Origin: a virus
Reading direction: 5' to 3' (one strand)
DNA length: 39,015 bases
Virus record (IMG/VR): IMGVR_UViG_3300040946_000073
Location: 1 to 39,015 of that record
Shown: piece by piece, positions 15,821 to 23,064 of the stretch
Layout: each line of letters begins with the position of its first letter
Position numbering within the stretch: position 1 is the stretch's first letter
Program-made: the position numbers and the translations under genes
The notes under the pieces: model-generated
Seen by the model: only the letters and a program-made list of their open reading frames with translations
The model's database searches: none
Told to the model about the DNA's origin: nothing

Positions 15821-16273
15821 GTGCCCGTGAAAAAAGAGGAATTGCCGCCGTACGCGCTGCGGTTGAGAGCCCTGCGAGACAAGCTCGGCTTCGATCGTCA
15901 GATTGAATTCGCTGCCGCCCTAGGCACAAGGCAAGCCACTATATCCAGATGGCTTAATGGCACGGCTCGGCCGCTGCCGCTCGCCTTCATGCGCATGGCC
16001 GGGCTGGCTCAAGGCGAGGACCGCATCTTCTTTCTGAGAGAGGGCGGCGTTCTTATCGAGGACGGTGACCCTGTGGACCCGGCGATCGCCCAGTCCTTTT
16101 TCGCCGGCGAGTCCCGGCCGGCGAAAGCGCGCGCCAACCTCGCCGCGCTCCTTGAAGCCATCCCAACCTTGGATAGCGAAACGATCTGCGCTATCATGGA
16201 GGCCGCGAGCCGCGAGCTCGCGAAGAGGGCTCGCGCTGGACGCGCTTCCGCGCCCGGAAAGGAACTTCCATGA
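15821..16273 (+). CDS. HTH repressor candidate
   Basis: This 150-residue protein starts at GTG 15821, the first start after an in-frame stop, with AAGAGGG upstream. Residues 27-47 form an HTH (QIEFAAALGTRQATISRWLNG) of the Cro/CI type. The C-terminal helical region (residues about 100-145) may serve oligomerisation. I see no Ser-Lys protease (LexA-like) domain, so RecA-driven self-cleavage is not expected. It is divergent from the early operon and next to a candidate operator, as expected for the lysogeny repressor of a transposable phage. It overlaps the next gene by 4 bases (ATGA). Confidence 0.7.
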   Translation: MPVKKEELPPYALRLRALRDKLGFDRQIEFAAALGTRQATISRWLNGTARPLPLAFMRMAGLAQGEDRIFFLREGGVLIEDGDPVDPAIAQSFFAGESRPAKARANLAALLEAIPTLDSETICAIMEAASRELAKRARAGRASAPGKELP

Positions 16274-16875
16274 AAAAGATCGCGATCGCAATTTGCCTGA
16301 TCCTGATCGGCGGTGTCGTCGCCGCGTCTTCACAATCGACCGAGCCAGCGACGAGGAACTGGGCGCAGGAGCCGTCCTCCTTCCTGGGAATTCAGATTGG
16401 CAAGCCTATTGCGAAATCTGTGCCTGAGTGCCCATATAGAACTGAGTACGGATATCGACGCTACGACATCCTCGATTGGAGCAATCTCGGCCATCCATGC
16501 TTCGAGCCCATTGACGACTTCTATTCCGTCCACAACGTCGATGCGTTTTTTGATGTCTTCGTGCACCAGGTGGCTGGGAAAGTCGAATGCGTTAGTGGCT
16601 TTTTTAAAGAGCAGCAGACTTCCGCAGTCAGCCAAGCCTTGATAGAGAAGTACGGACCGGCCCTCGTTACGACGGTGGAGCAAAAGCAAAACAGAATGGG
16701 CGCGGCGTTCCCTGATCACGTCATGCTCTGGAAGGGAACAACCGTCCAAATTAGCTTCCACTCGGTGGCCGGCAGAATAGACGAAGGATCTGTGACGGCA
16801 TACACCTTGACCTACGAAGCTCAAATCGCGAGGGACACCGAAAAAGGCGCGAACTCAATCAAAGGCACCCTCTAG
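16270..16875 (+). CDS. Exported protein coupled to the repressor
   Basis: This 201-residue protein starts at ATG 16270, overlapping the repressor stop. A Sec signal peptide covers residues 1-19 (two Lys, then IAIAICLILIGGVVAAS). The mature part has four Cys, a GIQIGKPI motif and a mixed alpha/beta pattern, with no enzyme motif that I recognise. Because it should be expressed with the repressor in the lysogen, it is a candidate for superinfection exclusion or lysogenic conversion; that is inference from position. The base composition is less G+C-rich than the head genes, which fits a recently acquired cargo gene. Confidence 0.65.
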   Translation: MKKIAIAICLILIGGVVAASSQSTEPATRNWAQEPSSFLGIQIGKPIAKSVPECPYRTEYGYRRYDILDWSNLGHPCFEPIDDFYSVHNVDAFFDVFVHQVAGKVECVSGFFKEQQTSAVSQALIEKYGPALVTTVEQKQNRMGAAFPDHVMLWKGTTVQISFHSVAGRIDEGSVTAYTLTYEAQIARDTEKGANSIKGTL

Positions 16876-17093
16876 CTCTTCACTCTCTTCGCCGCTTAAC
16901 GCCAATTGTGCGTCGTGCGCGTCCCTGCGCTCGCGCCCTGCCTACGCTGTGATCTGGAAATCCGCGACATCCGATCGTCATGAGGAAAGGAAGTTGCGGA
17001 GCGCCAGAGCCGGTAGCGCGGCGAGCTGGATGCGCGGCAGAGCCGTTTAGCGCAGCTCGCCAAGCTGTCGGTCGCGAGACGGGCGGCGAAGCG

Positions 17094-17606
17094 GTGAACC
17101 AACTCCAGCAAACGTTTTTGCAATTGGCGGTACCGGCGGCGATGGCGTCGCAGGCCGCGACGGGAGTGCCGGCGTCGATCACCATCGCGCAGGCCATTCT
17201 CGAATCGGGCTGGGGACAATCGGGGCTCGCGAAAAAAGCCAACAACTTTTTCGGCATCAAGGCGGCGGCGCACGCCGCCCCGGACAGCTATATCCAGTTG
17301 CCCACCGAAGAGATTGGGTTGGGCCACGCCGTGACCGAGGAAGCCGACTTCGCCAAGTACGCGAGCGTCGCCGACGGATTCAAGGCGCACGGGCTGCTGC
17401 TGATGCAGGCTTCGCGCTACGCGCCGGCCATGGCGGTGCGCAACAGTCCCGCGCAGTTCGCCGCGCACTTGCAGAAGTGTGGCTACTCCACGAATCCCAA
17501 CTACGCGAGCGAGCTGATGAAGATCGTCGCGGAGCTCGATCTGGCGCAATACGACACGCAAGCAAATTCGCAGCCGGCCACGCCGGCAGCAGAGGTGAAG
17601 GCATGA
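17094..17606 (+). CDS. Glucosaminidase-type endolysin
   Basis: With the GTG at 17094 the protein has 170 residues; an in-frame ATG at 16980 would add 38 residues of Arg/Gly/Cys-rich sequence that does not look like a real domain. The protein matches the FlgJ/LytA-like mannosyl-glycoprotein endo-beta-N-acetylglucosaminidase family: PASITIAQAILESGWGQSGL holds the expected catalytic Glu, followed by NNFFGIK and later YASVADGFKAHG and YAPAM. It would cut the glycan strands of peptidoglycan at lysis. I see no signal peptide, so release needs a holin or other membrane hole. Its stop overlaps the next start (ATGA). Confidence 0.82.
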   Translation: MNQLQQTFLQLAVPAAMASQAATGVPASITIAQAILESGWGQSGLAKKANNFFGIKAAAHAAPDSYIQLPTEEIGLGHAVTEEADFAKYASVADGFKAHGLLLMQASRYAPAMAVRNSPAQFAAHLQKCGYSTNPNYASELMKIVAELDLAQYDTQANSQPATPAAEVKA

Positions 17607-18175
17607 GAATTCTGAACTTCTTTTCGAAGACCTGGAAATATCTGAACGCGCGCGCGCTGGCAGGCTTCACGCTTTCGACGATCCTATTCTCGGGCACGCT
17701 GCCGGTGTGCACGGTTGCCACCGGATGCACGAGCACGCAGGTGATCAAGGAGATCAACGTGGCGCTCAACGAGGCCAGCGCCGTCCTGGCCGTTGCCGAC
17801 CCGAGCGCGCCGTGGCTGAACGATCTCAAGAACGCCATCGTGAATTTGCAGGGCGCCGAATCGACCTGGCAGAGCGGCGGCAAAGTTGCGATCGTGGACG
17901 ATGCGCTGAACACGCTGGCAGCGGTCACCGCGGCAATTCCACTGACGGCCGTCTACTCGCCTTTGATCGATGTTCTGGTCGCCAGCATTGAGGAAGTTCT
18001 TGCCGCGCTTCCCACATCGACCGCGGCCAGATTGTCGGCAACGCTGGCGACCAATCCGCACGCCGGCCGCTATCAGATCCAGAAGCGCTGGTACCGCACA
18101 CCAGCAGGAAATCTGAAAGCGAACTGGAACCAGGTGGCGAAGGCCAAGGGCCTGACGCTGATGCTTTTGAAGTAG
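17603..18175 (+). CDS. Exported or membrane-anchored lysis-region protein
   Basis: This 190-residue protein starts at ATG 17603, overlapping the endolysin stop. A basic N-terminus and a hydrophobic segment (about 17-40) are followed by CTVATGCTS, where either Cys could be a lipidation site. The mature part is helical with long Ala/Val-rich amphipathic stretches (residues about 50-150), then a basic C-terminus (IQKRWYRTPAGNLKANW). Its position after the endolysin suggests a lysis role, for example spanin-like, but no spanin signature is clear. Confidence 0.6.
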   Translation: MRILNFFSKTWKYLNARALAGFTLSTILFSGTLPVCTVATGCTSTQVIKEINVALNEASAVLAVADPSAPWLNDLKNAIVNLQGAESTWQSGGKVAIVDDALNTLAAVTAAIPLTAVYSPLIDVLVASIEEVLAALPTSTAARLSATLATNPHAGRYQIQKRWYRTPAGNLKANWNQVAKAKGLTLMLLK

Positions 18176-18186
18176 TGGAGGCGCCC

Positions 18187-18450
18187 GTGGCCCCGATCGT
18201 ATTCAACAAAATCTCGCCGCTGAAGTATCGCGCGATCGTGGCGCGCATCCGCGCGCAGGCCGACTTGATCACGATCAACGGCAACACTGGATCGGCGATG
18301 GGCCAGAGCCCGCTCGGCATGTTCGCCGCGGAATGGACCTACGACGGCGTGGCAAACCTGACGATCACGCTCACCAAAAAACCGCTCCTGGTCACAGAAA
18401 ATTTCATGATTGCAAAGATGCAGGCGTTGGTGGAGTCGATCAACCTATGA
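18187..18450 (+). CDS. Hypothetical protein in the lysis module
   Basis: The best start is GTG 18187, with GGAGG five bases upstream (87 residues); a GTG at 18175 overlapping the previous stop is the alternative. The protein is basic at the N-terminus with a mixed alpha/beta pattern and no membrane segment. No family recognised. It overlaps the following papain-like gene by an ATGA junction. Confidence 0.55.
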   Translation: MAPIVFNKISPLKYRAIVARIRAQADLITINGNTGSAMGQSPLGMFAAEWTYDGVANLTITLTKKPLLVTENFMIAKMQALVESINL

Positions 18451-19229
18451 GCACAGACCATTCAAAAATGAAGCTGGGCCGCAAGGCCATCAAGACCGAC
18501 AGCCGCACCCTGATGCTGGGCGACTACCTGACACCCAGCCTGCCCCCACCACCGCCCACGGCCGACTGGACCAAGGGCATCACCGTCTGGGGCATGATGC
18601 TGAATGGCCCCGATCCTGCGGAGCCCAAATACCCCGATGGATTGAGGGACTGCACCATCGCCGGCTGCGGGCACGCGGTACAGGTATGGACCGCGAACGC
18701 CGGCAGCGAAGTGACTCTGCCCGTCGCAAGCATTGAGGAGTACTACCAGTGGTGGGACGGCTACGAGCCCGGCGATCCCTCGACCGACAATGGCGGTGCT
18801 GAGCTGGACGTACTCAACAAGTGGAAGCGGGGTCTCTTCGCCGGCCACGCACTCACGGCATTCGCAGATCCCAAGCCTACAAATCTGACCGAGGTGCAGC
18901 AGTCGATCGCTCTCTTCGGCGGCGTCTACATTGGAGTGTCGCTGCCCCTGACGGCGCAAACGCAGGACGTATGGGACGTGGCGCCGAACGGTGGCGACGA
19001 CGCCGCGCCCGGAAGCTGGGGCGGTCACTGCGTATTCGTTCCCAAGTACGACGAGCGCGGCTTTACGTGCATCACCTGGGGCCAGCTAAAGACGATGACC
19101 TTGGCTTTCTGGAACAAGTACTGCGATGAGGCGCACGCTCTGCTCAGCCCGGATTGGCTGGCGGCAAAAGGCTCGCCCAGCGGGTTCGATCAGGCGCAGT
19201 TGCTGGCCGATCTAGGGGCAATTGTTTAG
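18447..19229 (+). CDS. Papain-like (C1 family-like) protein
   Basis: This 260-residue protein starts at ATG 18447. Residues 66-81 (LRDCTIAGCGHAVQVW) look like the Cys-bearing first helix of papain-like peptidases (C69 or C74 as nucleophile), and 190-212 (SWGGHCVFVPKYDERGFTCITWG) closely follow the C1 pattern of a GGH-containing strand, a turn with Gly, then a strand ending in SWG; H194 would be the catalytic His. The usual Asn before SWG is Thr here, so activity is uncertain. There is no signal peptide. A Pro-rich patch (LPPPPPT) lies near residue 32. It could be a lysis amidase/peptidase or a host-directed protease. Confidence 0.6.
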   Translation: MSTDHSKMKLGRKAIKTDSRTLMLGDYLTPSLPPPPPTADWTKGITVWGMMLNGPDPAEPKYPDGLRDCTIAGCGHAVQVWTANAGSEVTLPVASIEEYYQWWDGYEPGDPSTDNGGAELDVLNKWKRGLFAGHALTAFADPKPTNLTEVQQSIALFGGVYIGVSLPLTAQTQDVWDVAPNGGDDAAPGSWGGHCVFVPKYDERGFTCITWGQLKTMTLAFWNKYCDEAHALLSPDWLAAKGSPSGFDQAQLLADLGAIV

Positions 19230-19308
19230 AGGATGGGGCGAAGTAAAGGCGAAAACGCACAGAGATGCGTTCTGCGGGGCTGCTGGGACTTAAGTGGCGG
19301 GTAGGTAG

Positions 19309-19370
19309 CCAAAATTTACGTGAACGGGGTCGACGGGGGGTCGTAGGGTCAGGAAAAGGTAAAATTTTGG
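19309..19370. repeat. AT-rich inverted repeat in intergenic gap
   Basis: CCAAAATTTAC (19309-19319) and GTAAAATTTTGG (19359-19370) are complementary except for one extra base, separated by 39 bases that include two GGGTCG-like blocks. The gap 19230-19425 holds no gene. The structure could be a protein-binding palindrome or a weak transcription stop between the lysis-type genes and the holin/head operon. No convincing promoter was seen. Confidence 0.5.
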
Positions 19371-19425
19371 CCTGGTTCGATTGTCCGGACCCATTTTAGG
19401 GGCTTCGAGGGTTTTGGAGCGTTTT

Positions 19426-19779
19426 ATGGGGAAGATTTGGGCGGGAGTCGTGGTTTGGTTCCAGGGCAAGAAAACCATCCTCGGCGGAGGGCTGGTGATG
19501 GCGGGGGCGGTGGCCGGCGTCTGGTACGGAAAGCTGGATCCGACAACCGGCCTGGCGGTCCTGGGATTTGGGCTTTCGATCGCCGGAATGAGCGCCAAGG
19601 CGAACCGCCATCAGGCGCAGCTCCTTGACGCGCTCAAGGCCGTGGCGCAGGTGGCCGGAGATGAGCGCGCGGGCAACACGGCGAAAGCCATCGCGGACGC
19701 TGAAGCGGCGGCGGAGTCGATCGGATTGTCGCTGGTGCCTCCAGCTCCATCTTCGCCACAAGGCGGTGCGGCCAAATGA
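19426..19779 (+). CDS. Holin-like small membrane protein
   Basis: This 117-residue protein starts at ATG 19426 with GGAG seven bases upstream; an in-frame TTG at 19381 has no such support. Two hydrophobic segments lie at about 14-33 (TILGGGLVMAGAVAGVWYG) and 38-54 (TGLAVLGFGLSIAGMSA), separated by a short turn, followed by a charged helical tail. Two-span proteins of this size upstream of Mu-like head genes are often holins. That call rests on topology and place only. Confidence 0.55.
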   Translation: MGKIWAGVVVWFQGKKTILGGGLVMAGAVAGVWYGKLDPTTGLAVLGFGLSIAGMSAKANRHQAQLLDALKAVAQVAGDERAGNTAKAIADAEAAAESIGLSLVPPAPSSPQGGAAK

Positions 19780-20309
19780 TGAGCCTGGGCCTGGGTTCAC
19801 TGAGCGCACCGAAGGCGGAAGTGGCGCTGGGCTTTCGCAGCGGATTGTTGAAGCGCCTCGGCGTAGCGGTTGGCGGCGCCGGCGGTGCGGCGGTTGTGCT
19901 TGGCGCCTACGAAATCCTGCGCACGCAGCCGGAGAAAGCGTTCGCGCTGCTGCAGGCGTGGGGTCCGGCGTTTCTGATCGCGCTCGTCGCCATCTTCGTC
20001 GTCGGCAGATTTCTCGACGGGTTGAACTCGACGGTGCGCGAGAGCTTCAGCATCGTGGCGGCCGGCGTGCAGAATTCGGCTGAGGCTTCAGGGCGCACCG
20101 CGGATGCGCTGACCAGGCTCGCGGAGCAGGGGGGACGCCAGGCCGAGCATGTGGAGCGGCTGGCTATCTACGCGGCGCAGGAGTTTCCGCAGGTGTATGA
20201 GCGTTTCGACAGGCAAGATGAAGCGCTGAGCGAATTAGGCAAATCAGTGAGCGCGATCAGAGATTTTCTGTGCGCCAAAGGGGAAGGCAATGGAAATATC
20301 GGAACGTAA
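19776..20309 (+). CDS. Membrane-anchored coiled-coil protein, Mu gp25 position
   Basis: This 177-residue protein starts at ATG 19776 (or 19779), overlapping the previous stop. Two hydrophobic stretches (about 28-45 and 63-83) precede a long helical, coiled-coil-like region. It sits just before the gp26-like and small terminase genes, where Mu has gp25 (DUF2730, one membrane segment plus coiled coil). I infer the same role but cannot confirm the family. Confidence 0.55.
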   Translation: MMSLGLGSLSAPKAEVALGFRSGLLKRLGVAVGGAGGAAVVLGAYEILRTQPEKAFALLQAWGPAFLIALVAIFVVGRFLDGLNSTVRESFSIVAAGVQNSAEASGRTADALTRLAEQGGRQAEHVERLAIYAAQEFPQVYERFDRQDEALSELGKSVSAIRDFLCAKGEGNGNIGT

Positions 20310-20613
20310 GCTGGTCCTGGCGCGGCGGCGTCGCGGCATCATTCTTAAACTCGTTCGCGAAGGGCACGAGAACCAGCTTCCGCGGCTGGACGATCTGGAA
20401 ACCTGGACCATGCTGCTGAAAATGGGGCAGACCATGGGCCGCGACCAGGTGGTCACGCTACTGCAGGATCTGAGCATCCTGGATTACGTCGACTTCAAGT
20501 CAACCATGAACGACATCAGCGGCCGCCTCGAGCTGAACCAGATCCAGCTCACCGCAGCGGGCCTGCGCTTTGTCATCGTCGGGCGCAGCAACGACGACGT
20601 GCTGTTCAACTAA
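20290..20613 (+). CDS. Mu gp26-like (VpaChn25_0724 family) protein
   Basis: This 107-residue protein overlaps the previous gene by 20 bases. The pattern RRRGIILKLVREG, then MGRDQVVTLLQDLSILDYV, then LELNQIQLTAAGLRFVIVG matches the short winged-helix proteins found just before the small terminase in Mu-like phages (gp26, VpaChn25_0724 family). Their function is not known in detail; a DNA-binding or packaging-linked role is suggested by fold and place. Confidence 0.65.
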   Translation: MEISERKLVLARRRRGIILKLVREGHENQLPRLDDLETWTMLLKMGQTMGRDQVVTLLQDLSILDYVDFKSTMNDISGRLELNQIQLTAAGLRFVIVGRSNDDVLFN

Positions 20614-20634
20614 CTCTCCGCGTGAAGGGATGCG

Positions 20635-21336
20635 ATGGCAAAACCGAGACCCAAGACCGGAGAGCGGCGCGCGGTGCGGCAGCCGTTGAAGATCGACAAG
20701 CTGCCGCAGGAAGTCCGCGATGCCATCCAGACGCTGAAGAACGATCACACCTGGGAAGAGATCGAGGATCTTTCCGGGATGCGCTTCAACGCGAAGTGGC
20801 AATCGCAGGGCGGCGGCTTCGTCGATTGGGACGCCCTGCCGGCGAAGCTCTCCGGTCTGTTCCCGAACCGCAGGCTGCCGCATTCCAACCTGCAGCGCTG
20901 GTACGATCTGCGCGTGCGCCAGGTGATGGCCGAGACGCTGGCGCGATCGGCGCAGGCCCGGGAGCTGGCGGCGGCCTTCACGCAATCCATTGTGAAAGAC
21001 AGCGACGCCGCGGTATTGAATGCGGCGCGCGACCAAATCATGTCGATTCTGGCCGAGAGCACGCAGCCTGGACTGCGCTTCGCCGCGACGAAGCAGTTGA
21101 TCGCCCTGGCCGAGCAGATGCAGAGCCGCCGCGCTAACGACATCAAGGAGCGCAAGGTTGGTATCGACGCGCGGAAAATCAAGATCCTCGAAGACCGCGA
21201 GCAATTGACGCGCGAAAAGCTGGACGCGGAAACGCAGCGCGTGGCGAAGAAAGGCACGGGCCAGTTCTCATTGAAGGACATCAACCTGCTGCGCGAGCGC
21301 ACCTTCGGCCTGCCGCCGTTGAAGGCGCCGGCCTAA
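20635..21336 (+). CDS. Small terminase subunit, DUF3486 (Mu gp27)
   Basis: This 233-residue protein starts at ATG 20635. It has the DUF3486 layout: KIDKLPQEVRDAIQ near the start, an HTH-like region (TWEEIEDLSG ... LPHSNLQRWYD), then long helices that would form the oligomer core, with an Arg/Lys-rich C-terminal part. It recognises phage DNA and hands it to the large subunit; in Mu-like phages packaging starts near the left phage end. Confidence 0.8.
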   Translation: MAKPRPKTGERRAVRQPLKIDKLPQEVRDAIQTLKNDHTWEEIEDLSGMRFNAKWQSQGGGFVDWDALPAKLSGLFPNRRLPHSNLQRWYDLRVRQVMAETLARSAQARELAAAFTQSIVKDSDAAVLNAARDQIMSILAESTQPGLRFAATKQLIALAEQMQSRRANDIKERKVGIDARKIKILEDREQLTREKLDAETQRVAKKGTGQFSLKDINLLRERTFGLPPLKAPA

Positions 21337-21361
21337 TCCATCGAAAAGGGGGAAATGGGAA

Positions 21362-21586
21362 ATGAAAAAACTATTGCTAGCTGGTTCTTTGCTGCTCACC
21401 GGTTGCGGGCACTATCAGGTTTCGGTTTACGGGCACAGCGGAGCGGCCTTCACTGCGCCTTCACTCTGCGCTGCTATGGTTCAGTGTCTCAATAGCAACG
21501 AGACTTCCTGCTTCTACGACCGGAATCTGATGCAAACGGCGACAGGACAAACCGAGATGGAAGAGTGCAAGGAAGTTAAGAAGTAA
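21362..21586 (+). CDS. Small lipoprotein inserted between terminase genes
   Basis: This 74-residue protein starts at ATG 21362 after a purine-rich GGGAAATGGGAA. The signal peptide KKLLLAGSLLLTGC ends in a lipobox (LLTG-C, lipidated Cys about residue 15). The mature part is about 60 residues with four further Cys, enough for two disulfides. No family recognised. The normal Mu order is small terminase then large terminase, so this looks like an inserted gene. Confidence 0.7.
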   Translation: MKKLLLAGSLLLTGCGHYQVSVYGHSGAAFTAPSLCAAMVQCLNSNETSCFYDRNLMQTATGQTEMEECKEVKK

Positions 21587-21597
21587 GGCGCCAGGCA

Positions 21598-23064
21598 ATG
21601 GTTAAAGTCCTCAATCGCGGAATCAAAACGCCTGCCGTGCTGCAGATGCGGCCGTACCAGCAGCGCTGGATTGACGACGACACCCGCTTCAAATGCTGTG
21701 TGAAATCGGCCCGCATCGGCTACAGCTTCGCGACGGCGTATCGCCGCGTTGAGATCTCGATGCGCGTGCCAGGCCGAACCACTACGGTGCTTTCCGCATC
21801 CAAGGCTCAGTCCGTTGAGTTCGTTGAGACCTGTGCCAAGCTCTGCCAGTTGATGGGCGGCACGGCGCAGATGATCGCGAACGAAGACTTTGTCGACGCT
21901 CTGGGGCGCATCGAGGCCATCCAAAGCAGGATCGCGTTTCCCAACGGCAGCCGCATCATCGCGCTGCCCGCCAACCCGCGCACGGCGCGTGGCTATCCCG
22001 GCGACGCGGTGCTCGACGAGTTCGCTCACCACGAAGACAGCTACGCGATTTTCGCAGCCGTGTTCCGCCAGGTGGCGCTGGGTAACTCGCTCGAAGTGCT
22101 GTCCACGCCCAACGGCCAGCAAGGCAAGTTCTACGACATCGCGCGCAACCTCGGGCTCGACATGGGCGTTGGTCCGTCGCGGCAGCCGATCAAAAAAGAC
22201 GGATGGTCCGGGCATTGGGTGGATGTCTATGCCGCGGTATCCGAGGGCTGCCCGATCGACATTGAGGGCATGCGCCGCGGCCTGAACGACGACGACACCT
22301 GGAACCAGGAATTCTGCTGTGTGTTTTTGAAATCGACCGGCGCGTGGCTCACGCTCGATTTAATTGTAGCCTGCGAAGACGCGGCCACCGGCGCCAAGCT
22401 GCTGCACATGGATCCCAACGCGGGATTGAAGATCGATCTCGGTCCCAACTTCAAGCCGCGCGCGCCGCTCAATCTCGGCATCGACGTGGGCCGCGATCGC
22501 GATGCCACCTGCGCGTGGCTGGACGAAAAGATCGGCGATGTGACTTGGACGCGCGGCGTGTTCTGGCTGCACGGCATCACGTTCCCGAACCAGTTCAGGA
22601 TCCTCAGCCCAATTGTTAAGTTGTGCAGCCGGGCGGCGATCGACAAAACCGGGATGGGCGTGGGCCTTTATGACTTACTGAACGAAGCGCACGCGGGCCG
22701 CGTTCTGGGCGTGAGCTTCGCCGGAACCAACGACAACGGCGTGCGCATGAAGACCGACCTCGCCATCCGGCTGAAGAAAAGATTTGAGCAGGCGCGCGCA
22801 CGCATTCCCTACGACTCGCAGATCCGCGCCGAGCTGCAGGCGATCAAACGCCAGGCGACGAGCACCGGCGTCACCTTCGACGCGCCGCGGATCGAGGTCG
22901 ACACCGCCGTCGCCGGCGGCGCCAAGAAGAAGGTCTTTGCGCACGCCGATGCGTTCTGGGCCAAGGCGCTGGCCGAGCTCGCCGCGGACTCGGACGTCTG
23001 CGCGCTCGACATCGAGCTGCCCGATCGACAGACCTCCTACACCCAGGTGAAAGGATACGTGTGA
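21598..23064 (+). CDS. Large terminase subunit (Mu gp28 type)
   Basis: This 488-residue protein starts at ATG 21598. It is an ATPase plus nuclease: Walker A-like KSARIGYS (36-43), typical of the Mu gp28 group rather than the canonical GKS/T; Walker B AVLDE (137-141); a coupling-type STPNG motif near 169; and an RNase H-like nuclease with acidic residues around D296 (LGIDVGRDRDATCAW) and IDKTGMG. It drives DNA into the prohead and cuts it after a headful. The next gene starts 4 bases before its stop. Confidence 0.9.
   Translation: MVKVLNRGIKTPAVLQMRPYQQRWIDDDTRFKCCVKSARIGYSFATAYRRVEISMRVPGRTTTVLSASKAQSVEFVETCAKLCQLMGGTAQMIANEDFVDALGRIEAIQSRIAFPNGSRIIALPANPRTARGYPGDAVLDEFAHHEDSYAIFAAVFRQVALGNSLEVLSTPNGQQGKFYDIARNLGLDMGVGPSRQPIKKDGWSGHWVDVYAAVSEGCPIDIEGMRRGLNDDDTWNQEFCCVFLKSTGAWLTLDLIVACEDAATGAKLLHMDPNAGLKIDLGPNFKPRAPLNLGIDVGRDRDATCAWLDEKIGDVTWTRGVFWLHGITFPNQFRILSPIVKLCSRAAIDKTGMGVGLYDLLNEAHAGRVLGVSFAGTNDNGVRMKTDLAIRLKKRFEQARARIPYDSQIRAELQAIKRQATSTGVTFDAPRIEVDTAVAGGAKKKVFAHADAFWAKALAELAADSDVCALDIELPDRQTSYTQVKGYV

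Noticed and set aside
16876-17093. Promoter for the late genes
   Set aside because: I looked for -35/-10 boxes and activator palindromes here and saw none that stood out. The long ATG frame from 16980 also lacks a ribosome binding site.
16896-17561. Minus-strand frame of about 220 codons in the endolysin region
   Set aside because: It is the mirror of the glucosaminidase gene, with no domain or ribosome binding site.
21700-21730. Damaged Walker A in the large terminase (KSARIGYS)
   Set aside because: The Mu gp28 group normally has a noncanonical motif of this type (Arg, small residue, Gly, aromatic, Ser/Thr), so I do not consider the gene broken.
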